A stretch of DNA of 64,000 nucleotides from Kitasatospora sp. SUK 42 (GTDB lineage: Bacteria; Actinomycetota; Actinomycetes; Streptomycetales; Streptomycetaceae): positions 1,785,950 to 1,849,949 of the forward strand of contig NZ_LFMD02000002.1 in the NCBI RefSeq assembly GCF_015776785.2, given 5' to 3'. Both the position numbers and the translations under genes were made by a program. The notes under the pieces were generated by a model that saw only the letters and a program-made list of their open reading frames with translations, was not told the DNA's origin and made no database searches. Below are positions 51,766 through 58,187 of this stretch, piece after piece (positions within the stretch are counted from its first letter, which is position 1; every line of letters starts with the position of its first letter).

Positions 51766-52437
51766 ATGACGACCAGCACCCCGCTCACCGTCCGCACCGA
51801 GCTCGACGGCACCCCCCGGCCGCGCGAAGCCGTCCTCGCCTGGGAACTCGACCGCGCCCGCGCCGCCCTGCGGCTGCTGAAGCAGCGCCTCGGCGACGAC
51901 CGGATGCGCGAGCTGCTCACCCCCGACACCACCGCCTCCGACGCCGACCTGGCCGGCTGGGCCCGCGCCTCCGGGGGCCGCTGGCGCACCGCCGTCACCG
52001 AACTCACCGCCACCGGCATCGACGCCGACGGCTTCCTCGCCTGGTGGCAGGGCCGCCTGCGGGCCGGCGACCGCACCGCCCTGCTCGCCGCCAACCCCGA
52101 GCACTACCTGGCCGACTCCGCCGGCGAGCGGGTCGAGATCATCGAGACCATCGGCACCGGCCCGGCCCGCTTCCTCCTCCGCTTCCACGACGACGTCCCC
52201 ATCGCCGGACCCGGCCACGAGGCCTTCCCCGTCCGCATCGGCGGCACCGGCACCCTGGCCGACGGCACCGAGGTGCTGCGGGTGATGCACGAGTTCGCCG
52301 ACACCCCGGACGGCCTGCGGATCCGCCTCACCGTCCAGTTCCCCGAGGCCGCCCCCGACCTCCTCCCCACCGGCCACCAGTGGCACTTCGCCTGCGAGTT
52401 CACCAACTGGCTCGAAGCGGCCCACGCCGCCGCCTGA
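51766..52437 (+). CDS. hypothetical protein under TetR control
   Basis: 223 aa. The N-terminal half is helical (WELDRARAALRLLKQRLGDDRMRELL) and the C-terminal half is beta-rich: ERVEIIETIGTGPARFLLRFHDDVP, FPVRIGGTGTLADGTEVLRVMHEFADTPDGLRIRLTVQFPEAAP, ending HQWHFACEFTNWLEAA. I do not recognise the family; the second half could be a lipocalin- or SRPBCC-like small-molecule binding fold. Divergent from a TetR gene through twin operators, so it is probably induced by a compound it binds or modifies. Confidence 0.85.
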   Translation: MTTSTPLTVRTELDGTPRPREAVLAWELDRARAALRLLKQRLGDDRMRELLTPDTTASDADLAGWARASGGRWRTAVTELTATGIDADGFLAWWQGRLRAGDRTALLAANPEHYLADSAGERVEIIETIGTGPARFLLRFHDDVPIAGPGHEAFPVRIGGTGTLADGTEVLRVMHEFADTPDGLRIRLTVQFPEAAPDLLPTGHQWHFACEFTNWLEAAHAAA

Positions 52438-52450
52438 CCCCTCGGGGGCA

Positions 52451-52466
52451 TGTTCCACGTGAAACA
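52451..52466. promoter_or_regulatory. parS-like chromosome partition site
   Basis: TGTTCCACGTGAAACA matches the ParB-binding parS consensus TGTTTCACGTGAAACA at 15 of 16 positions and keeps the central CACGTG. It lies in the 67-bp gap between convergent genes 51766-52437 and 52505-54622. In Streptomyces parS sites cluster around oriC, and the ssgA/thiC region of this window is close to oriC in relatives, so the position is plausible. Confidence 0.85.
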
Positions 52467-52470
52467 TCCC

Positions 52471-52499
52471 CGCGCCCCCGACACCCGGTCGGGGGCGCG
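52471..52499. terminator. bidirectional terminator next to parS-like site
   Basis: CGCGCCCCCGAC (52471-52482) pairs perfectly with GTCGGGGGCGCG (52488-52499), 5-nt loop. It separates the convergent genes ending at 52437 and 52505. Confidence 0.88.
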
Positions 52500-52504
52500 G
52501 GGGC

Positions 52505-54622
52505 CTACGGCACGTCCCCCTTCGCGCTGCCGCGCAGCGCCCGCTCCAGGTCCTTCAGCGCCTGCCCCACCAGCCGCGTCCCCGCCCGCAGCACGTCCCG
52601 CTGCACCCCGGCCGGCGCCTGCGCCAGGCCCTCCTCCAGCCGGGCCTGCGCCTCCCGCACCGCCCCGAACTCCACCGGACGCCCGGTCAGCAGCGCCGCC
52701 GCCGCGAGCGCCGTGGTCAGTTGCAGCTCCTCCGCGTACTCCGCCGCGCCCGGCACCGGCTCGGCGTCCTCCCCCGGCAGGTGCGCCTCCAGCAGCACCG
52801 CCGCCCGCCCCAGGTGCCCGACCGCCGCCCGGGCCCGGTCGATCTGGCGCCGGCTCACCCCGGTCAGCCCGGACTCGTGCCGTCCCGGCTCGGCGTCGGC
52901 CCGCTGCATCGCCTGGATGAGCTCGGACCGCGCCTCCCGCGAGTCCAGCAGCGCGCTGCGCACCACCCGCCCCCGCGACGCCGCCGGCCGCTCGTAACAG
53001 GCGATCACCGCCGCCGCGTACCGCCCGGCCGCCGCCAGCCACTCGGCGAGCCGCTCGCCGAGCCGGGCGGTCTGCCAGGTGGGGAACAGCGCGTACGTCA
53101 CGAGCGCGATCGAACCGCCGAGCAGCGTGAGCCCCACCCGCTCGACGGCCGTCACCAGGGGGTTCCCCTCCTGAAGCCCGAGCAGGAACACCACGTACGT
53201 CGAGATCCCGACCGTGGTCAGCGCGTACCCCGTACGGAAGGCGAGGTACGACCCGCCGATGCACACCACCGCGAGCGCGGCCAGCACCCACTGCCCGGGG
53301 TGGAGGAGCTGCACCACCAGCGTCGAGGCGGCGACCCCGACGACCGTCCCGGCCAGCCTGGCGACACCCCGGCTGTAGGTCTGGGCGAAGTCCGGCCGCA
53401 TCACCATCGCGGCGGTCATCGGCGCCCAGTAGCCGTGCTGGAACCCGGCCAGCCGGGCCACCAGGTAGGAGACGGTGACCACCCCGGAGAGCCGGACGGC
53501 GTGCTGGAAGATCGCCGAATGCGGCTGCACCTGGCGCCGTACGGCCCGCAGCGCGACCGGCATTATCCGGGAGATCGACGGCTTGTGCAGCGCCCCGCCG
53601 GCCCCGACCACGGGCGTGGTGATGGTGTCCGCGTCGTTCCGCTCCAGGGTGTCCGAGGCCTTCCGCAGCAGCCCGGTCAGCCGCCGGGAGGAACGCCGGG
53701 CCGCCCCCTGCAAGCGCGGGCCGTCGTCCGGCGGCACCAGGGTGAGCGAGGGCGCCGAGCGGGGGAGCCGTACCGGATCGCCGGTGCGGATCGCCCGGGC
53801 GAGGGCGTCCATGACCTCGGCGGAGGCCGCCAGCACCTCGCGGGCCCGGTCGCGCTCCGGCCCCTCCTCGGGGGCGCCCACCTTGGGGTCGGCGAGCGCG
53901 GCGAGGGTGGGCCGGATGCGCTCGGCGATGCCGCGCAGGCCACGCAGTTCGGGCGGCCGGTGGCGGTCCTGCCAGGGCGTCACGGCGGAGGCGTAACGGG
54001 CGGTCATGAACGGCGCCGGATCCACGTGCGCGATCGGATCCTGCCTCAACCTCCGTGCGTAGTCGGCGAGTTCGGCATAGGTGTCGGCGAGGGCGTCCCG
54101 CTGGGCGCTCCAACTCCCGATCGGCCACACGGTGATGACGACGGCCTGGACGACTCCGCCGAGCGCGGCGACCAGCCCGTGCCCGAGCGCGGCGGTCGTA
54201 CTGACCGGGAGCTGCACGACGATCAGCATCACCGAGACGGTGTTGGCCGCGACCACCCCGGCGGTCGGCCCGATCGCCCACGCGAGCCCGGCACCGAAGG
54301 CCCACACCGCGAGCAGCACCGGGAACAACCCGGTGACCCCGGCGGCCAGGTAGCCGAGGAAGGTGCTGATGCCGAGCCCGACCCCGGCCGCGACGGCGAG
54401 GCTGGCCCGGGGCCGGAAGCTGCGCTGGAACGTGGCCGAACCGGCGATGAACGCCCCCATCGCGGCCGAGGTCGCCAGCGCGACCCCGCCGAGCGCGAGC
54501 GTGGGGAAGAGCACCAGCGCCACCGCGACCGCCCCGCGCACAGCCCGCTTGGGATCGGTGAGCGCCCGGTCCAGGGTGAGTCCGGTCCGCGCGGTGTCGC
54601 GAAGGGCGTCGAACCAGGACAT
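52505..54622 (-). CDS. FUSC family membrane protein (aromatic acid exporter-like)
   Basis: 705 aa. Two membrane blocks: N-terminal helices at about 29-170 (AVRGAVAVALVLFPTLALGGVALATSAAMGAFIAG, FPVLLAVWAFGAGLAWAIGPTAGVVAANTVSVMLIVVQL) and central-to-late helices at about 360-520 (LSGVVTVSYLVARLAGFQHGYWAPMTAAMVMRPDFAQTYSRGVARLAGTVVGV and following). The GYWAPMTAAMVMRPD motif is the signature of FUSC/YccS/AaeB-type proteins, which export aromatic acids. The cytoplasmic parts between and after are helical. Followed by a terminator. Confidence 0.93.
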   Translation of the reverse strand: MSWFDALRDTARTGLTLDRALTDPKRAVRGAVAVALVLFPTLALGGVALATSAAMGAFIAGSATFQRSFRPRASLAVAAGVGLGISTFLGYLAAGVTGLFPVLLAVWAFGAGLAWAIGPTAGVVAANTVSVMLIVVQLPVSTTAALGHGLVAALGGVVQAVVITVWPIGSWSAQRDALADTYAELADYARRLRQDPIAHVDPAPFMTARYASAVTPWQDRHRPPELRGLRGIAERIRPTLAALADPKVGAPEEGPERDRAREVLAASAEVMDALARAIRTGDPVRLPRSAPSLTLVPPDDGPRLQGAARRSSRRLTGLLRKASDTLERNDADTITTPVVGAGGALHKPSISRIMPVALRAVRRQVQPHSAIFQHAVRLSGVVTVSYLVARLAGFQHGYWAPMTAAMVMRPDFAQTYSRGVARLAGTVVGVAASTLVVQLLHPGQWVLAALAVVCIGGSYLAFRTGYALTTVGISTYVVFLLGLQEGNPLVTAVERVGLTLLGGSIALVTYALFPTWQTARLGERLAEWLAAAGRYAAAVIACYERPAASRGRVVRSALLDSREARSELIQAMQRADAEPGRHESGLTGVSRRQIDRARAAVGHLGRAAVLLEAHLPGEDAEPVPGAAEYAEELQLTTALAAAALLTGRPVEFGAVREAQARLEEGLAQAPAGVQRDVLRAGTRLVGQALKDLERALRGSAKGDVP

Positions 54623-54632
54623 AGCGACATCC

Positions 54633-54685
54633 TAGGGCGTGCCCTGACGTCGCGGACACGGCGGAGATCCGCAGGACACGCCCTA
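54633..54685. repeat. long inverted repeat TAGGGCGTG...CACGCCCTA
   Basis: TAGGGCGTGCCCTG (54633-54646) pairs with CAGGACACGCCCTA (54672-54685), 13 of 14, 25-nt loop with a further small CGGA/TCCG pair. It overlaps the stop codon (54683-54685) of the HTTM gene. Its GGGCGTGTCC-like arm occurs elsewhere in the window (38845-38854), so it may belong to a dispersed palindromic element; it can also act as the terminator of the HTTM gene. Confidence 0.7.
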
Positions 54686-55906
54686 CGACTCGGATCGGCC
54701 TGCCCCGCGCCGGATCCGGCGCAGCCACGCCGCCGCCCCGAGCAGCACCCCGGTCGGCAGGAACACCGCGTCCGCCGCGATCATCGCGAGCGAGAACACC
54801 GGCAACCCGAGCACCACCGCGATCCCCAGGTGCTCGGCCATCATCACCGCCAGCAGCACGTTCTTGACGCGCCGGTTGAACAGCGTGAACGGGAAGGCGA
54901 CCTGGAGGATCACCGTGCCGTACGAGATCAGGAACACCGGCAGCAGCGCCGAGCCGAGCAGCGCGGACAGCCCCGGCCAGGGGGCGAAGTAGTCCAGGTG
55001 CAGCGGGTAGTACAGCGCGGTGCCGTCCTGCCAGCGCGAACCCTGCACCTTGTACCAGCCGGCCGTGGCGTAGATCAGCACCACCTCGGCGGCGATCACC
55101 AGCATCGCGCAGTTGTGCACCATGTTCGCCAGCGCGTCGAGCACCGCCCGCGGCTCGCCCAGCGGCCGCAGCCGGCCGAGCAGCCACCAGAGCCCGGCCA
55201 CCGCCCAGAGCCCCCAGAACAGCGGCGACCAGCCGAGGTACGGGAAGGTCGGGCCCGTCCAGGTCAGGCTGTCGCCGGAGAAGCCGCCGAACTGACCGGC
55301 CGCCAGCGCCGCGCCGAGCAGCGCCCAGAGCACCACCCCGCCCCACCCCGGCCGCACCCTTCGAGCGTCCAGCGACCACACCTCGGCGCAGCGGGTGAAG
55401 ACCAGGTAGACCGCCATCAGGTGGACGACGTTGTCCCCGCCGTCGCCGAGCAGGACACTGCGGTTCTGCAACGACAGCACGGTGACCAGGAACAGCACCG
55501 TGCTCGCCCTGGTCCGCCAGCCCAGCAGCACCGCCAGCGCGGCCAGCACCGCCAGGTGGTAGACCAGCTCGAACCAGAGCCGGCCGCCGAACCAGGGCAG
55601 CACGGTGAACGCCCCGTTGTCGGCCAGCAGCCGCTGGGCGAGCTCCATCGACCAGGGCGAGCGGTCGCCGTACAGCACCCGCCGGTGCGGCCACTCGCGC
55701 AGCAGGTAGGTGAGCCAGACCAGCCCGAAGCCGATCCGCACCACCGCGGCCTGGTGCCGCCCGAGCGCCCGCCCGGTGAACGCCGCCAGGGCCCGGCCGA
55801 GCGCCGGCCCCGGCCCGCCCGGGGCCGCCACGGAGGCGGGCGGCGGCCCGCCCTGGTGCGGGATACCGGGCGTCAGGCCCGGCTCCCGCACCGACGCCTC
55901 GTTCAC
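54683..55906 (-). CDS. HTTM domain membrane protein
   Basis: 407 aa from GTG at 55906, overlapping the DUF5819 stop (GTGA). After a Pro/Gly-rich lead, about nine hydrophobic segments follow, with VRIGFGLVWLTYLLREWPHRRVLYGDRSPWS, NRSVLLGDGGDNVVHLMAVYLVFTR and ATAGWYKVQGSRWQDGTALYYPLHLDYFAPWP. These blocks match the HTTM (vitamin K-dependent gamma-carboxylase-like horizontally transferred transmembrane) domain; the W-x-D-G-x-A-x-Y-Y motif is conserved. Bacterial members are of unknown function; some pair with DUF5819 proteins. Confidence 0.9.
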   Translation of the reverse strand: MNEASVREPGLTPGIPHQGGPPPASVAAPGGPGPALGRALAAFTGRALGRHQAAVVRIGFGLVWLTYLLREWPHRRVLYGDRSPWSMELAQRLLADNGAFTVLPWFGGRLWFELVYHLAVLAALAVLLGWRTRASTVLFLVTVLSLQNRSVLLGDGGDNVVHLMAVYLVFTRCAEVWSLDARRVRPGWGGVVLWALLGAALAAGQFGGFSGDSLTWTGPTFPYLGWSPLFWGLWAVAGLWWLLGRLRPLGEPRAVLDALANMVHNCAMLVIAAEVVLIYATAGWYKVQGSRWQDGTALYYPLHLDYFAPWPGLSALLGSALLPVFLISYGTVILQVAFPFTLFNRRVKNVLLAVMMAEHLGIAVVLGLPVFSLAMIAADAVFLPTGVLLGAAAWLRRIRRGAGRSES

Positions 55907-56562
55907 CCGAGCCCCCGGTAGTCCTCGTCCTCGACCGGCCACCACGGCAGCTCCCGCACCTTGGGCGCGGGCGGCGCCGCCTCGCCGCTCCAGGCCGGCG
56001 GCGGGACGGTGGTCGAGGTCACCCGGAACTCGATCTCCACGACGCGCTCGCCGTCCACCGCCCGTCCGATCCGCTGCAGCGCGATCCGCTTGAGGTACTG
56101 CTCGGCGAGCCTGCCGCGCGGGCCGACCGGCTTCTCGTCCTGCGGGTCGTGCGAGCCGTCGTAGAAGTCCCAGGCCCGGCGCAGCAGGTTCTGGTCGGCG
56201 TGGCTGGGCGCCGGGTTGCCCCGAACGGCGGCGAGGTCCTGCGCGGTCAGCCCGATCCAGTCGCGGGTGCGGGCGTCGGAGCCGTCCGCGGCGGTGCGCA
56301 CCCGGGCGTCCACACCGATGTTCTGCTGCAACGGGTTGGGGGCGAACAGCTTCCAGTTCTGCTCGAACTCCGGGTACACCACGCCGTCGACCTCGTCCCG
56401 GTACTTCCGGGACAGCGAGTTGGCGGGCGCGACGTGCAGGAACACCGCGGCGAGGAACAGGCCGGTACCGCTCAGCAGCACCGCCGCGGCGAGGCCGAGG
56501 ACGAGTTGCGCCGGCCGCGACCAGGCCCGTCCGAGGGCCGGCCGGTCCGTGGTCTCCGTCAT
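55903..56562 (-). CDS. DUF5819 family protein
   Basis: 219 aa from ATG at 56562 with GGGGGAGG. One membrane anchor at about 18-45 (LVLGLAAAVLLSGTGLFLAAVFLHVAP). The extracytoplasmic part has VVYPEFEQNWKLFAPNPLQQNIGVDARVRT, the NWKLFAPNP block being the DUF5819 hallmark, and GRLAEQYLKRIALQRIGRAV. It is immediately upstream of and overlaps the HTTM gene, so the two are translationally coupled and probably form a complex. Function unknown. Confidence 0.9.
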   Translation of the reverse strand: MTETTDRPALGRAWSRPAQLVLGLAAAVLLSGTGLFLAAVFLHVAPANSLSRKYRDEVDGVVYPEFEQNWKLFAPNPLQQNIGVDARVRTAADGSDARTRDWIGLTAQDLAAVRGNPAPSHADQNLLRRAWDFYDGSHDPQDEKPVGPRGRLAEQYLKRIALQRIGRAVDGERVVEIEFRVTSTTVPPPAWSGEAAPPAPKVRELPWWPVEDEDYRGLG

Positions 56563-56641
56563 GGCCTCCCCCGCCGGTCGGCGCGCCACCGGCCCGCTAC
56601 CGGCGCGTCGCGCGCCCATCCTGCCGTACGCCACCGGGGCC

Positions 56642-56673
56642 GCCGGTGTGACTACAGGCCGGTGTGACTACAG
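56642..56673. repeat. perfect 2 x 16-bp tandem duplication
   Basis: GCCGGTGTGACTACAG occurs at 56642-56657 and 56658-56673 without change. The second copy spans the stop codon (complement of 56668-56670) of the rhodanese gene. Confidence 0.92.
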
Positions 56674-56994
56674 GACGAAGGGAGCCTGCCCGCCGCCGCT
56701 GACCATCGGACGGCCCGCGCCCTCCCAGGCGTACATCCCGCCGTCCACGTTCACCGCGTCCCGGCCCTGCTGCACCAGGTACTGGACGACCTGCGCGGAG
56801 CGGCCGCCGACCCGGCAGAGCACGTACAGCTTCTCGTCGGGCAGCTCGCCGATCCGGGCGATCACCTCGCCGATCGGGATGTGCAGCGCGCCCTCCACGT
56901 GGCCGGCGTCCCACTCGTCCTGCTCGCGCACGTCCAGCAGAGCGGCGTCGGCCGGCACGGAGGCGGCGTCGGTGGTGGGGATCTGCGGGAACAT
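56668..56994 (-). CDS. rhodanese-like domain protein
   Basis: 108 aa from ATG at 56994, which has AGGAG 9 nt upstream and so is probably a real start. A single rhodanese domain: LLDVREQDEWDAGHVEGALHIPIGEV, the active-site Cys in LYVLCRVGGRS (residue 60) and VNVDGGMYAWEGAGRP. It carries sulfur from donor to acceptor via persulfide. The upstream J-domain-like frame runs into this gene without a stop (see 56668-57909). Confidence 0.88.
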   Translation of the reverse strand: MFPQIPTTDAASVPADAALLDVREQDEWDAGHVEGALHIPIGEVIARIGELPDEKLYVLCRVGGRSAQVVQYLVQQGRDAVNVDGGMYAWEGAGRPMVSGGGQAPFVL

Positions 56995-57909
56995 CGTGTG
57001 GCTCTCCTGAGGGGGGTACCGCCCGGCCGAAGGCCGGGAGGAGGTCGGGTCCTGGTCATTCTCGCCCACCGGCGGGTGCGCGGGGGCGCCGAGCAGTCGT
57101 TCCAGTTCGGCCTGCTGAGCGGCGGCCTTGGCGAGCAGTTCCTCGGCGAGCTGCTCCAGCAGCCGGTCCGGGTCCTGCGGGGCGAGGGCGAGCAGCTGGC
57201 CCATCGGGGTCTGCTCCAGCCGGACCTGCTCGGCGGCGGTCTCGGCGATCTTGGCGGTCAGCCAGTCCAGCCTGCGGCGCAGCCAGCCCGGCCGGTCGGG
57301 GGAGTCGAGCGCCGGCGCGGCCTCCGGCGCGGTGGACCACTCGGCGGTCAGGCCCTCCAGCGCGGCGGCGTCGCCGTACGCGTAGGCCTCGTTGACCCGC
57401 ACCAGGAAGTCCGCCCGGCGCCGCTGCTCGGCCGGGTCGGTGGTCAGGTCCGGATGGGCGCGGCGGACCAGCTCGCGGTAGAGCCGCTGCGCCTCCCTGC
57501 CGGGCCGCACCCGGGCCGGCGCGGCGGGCGGCGGGGGAGCCGTCTCGGACGGCTCCGGCCCGGCCCCCTCCCCCGACCGCTCCCGGGACTTCTCCTGCAC
57601 GGAGTCGAACAGCGCGTCCAGGTCCGGCAGTTCCTCGACCTGCTGCCGGGCCTCGGCGGCCCGTCGCAGGTCCTCCGGCCGGCCGGTGCGGGCCGCGACC
57701 GCCTCGGCGACCAGCGCCTCCAGTTCGTCCAGCCGGGCGTACAGCGGGCCGAGCAGCTGATGGTGGATCAGGGCGAAGTTGTCGATCTCGACCCGCAGCG
57801 TCTGCACGTCCACGTCCATGCTGAGCCAGGCGAGTTCGGCCGCGGCGACCCGCTCCTCCAGCGCCTGCTGCTCCGGGTCCGTCCAGCGGACGGGGCTCTG
57901 TGCGCTCAC
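56668..57909 (-). CDS. J-domain-like protein in frame with rhodanese
   Basis: 413 aa if read from GTG at 57909 to the rhodanese stop. Residues 1-95: helical N-terminus (ALEERVAAAELAWLSMDVDVQTLRVEIDNFALIHHQLLGPLYARLDELEALVAEA). Around 155-200 a J-domain-like stretch: AQRLYRELVRRAHPDLTTDPAEQRRRADFLVRVNEAYAYGD, with HPD in RRAHPDLT. Then RRRLDWLTAKIAETAAEQVRLEQTPMGQLLALAPQDPDRLLEQLAEELL. Homologues usually end soon after this part. Here the frame stays open through a hairpin (57022-57038) into the rhodanese gene. Either a fusion or a lost stop codon. Confidence 0.75.
   Translation of the reverse strand: MSAQSPVRWTDPEQQALEERVAAAELAWLSMDVDVQTLRVEIDNFALIHHQLLGPLYARLDELEALVAEAVAARTGRPEDLRRAAEARQQVEELPDLDALFDSVQEKSRERSGEGAGPEPSETAPPPPAAPARVRPGREAQRLYRELVRRAHPDLTTDPAEQRRRADFLVRVNEAYAYGDAAALEGLTAEWSTAPEAAPALDSPDRPGWLRRRLDWLTAKIAETAAEQVRLEQTPMGQLLALAPQDPDRLLEQLAEELLAKAAAQQAELERLLGAPAHPPVGENDQDPTSSRPSAGRYPPQESHTMFPQIPTTDAASVPADAALLDVREQDEWDAGHVEGALHIPIGEVIARIGELPDEKLYVLCRVGGRSAQVVQYLVQQGRDAVNVDGGMYAWEGAGRPMVSGGGQAPFVL
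57022..57038 (-). terminator. hairpin between J-domain-like and rhodanese parts
   Basis: CCCGGCC (57022-57028), GAA, GGCCGGG (57032-57038). A terminator-like position, 28 nt upstream of the rhodanese start, but within the open reading frame. Confidence 0.5.
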
Positions 57910-58187
57910 TTCTCGCCTCTGTCTGGTCCGGCCGGCTGCGTCCTGCGGTGCCGCCGCACGGGCGGCCCGGCCTGCCACCCTACCCTCGTCGGCGTAAGCC
58001 CCGTCCGGGTGAAGCGGGGGTGTGAACCGGCGCGCGGCACGTGACACGCAACCGATCCTGAGGAATCTCCCCGTTTCGGTGTCGAGTCCGGCCCGGTCCG
58101 TGATTCGCTGGTATCCGCACAGCGTGCCTTCCTCCGGAGAAACGGCCGCCTCCAGGCGTGGCGGCCAGGCGGGAGCAGACCGAATCC

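Noticed and set aside
52104..55694. 1196-codon minus-strand frame over the FUSC and HTTM genes
   Set aside because: Off-frame relative to the recognised FUSC and HTTM proteins; the text is rich in R, A, G and has no motif.
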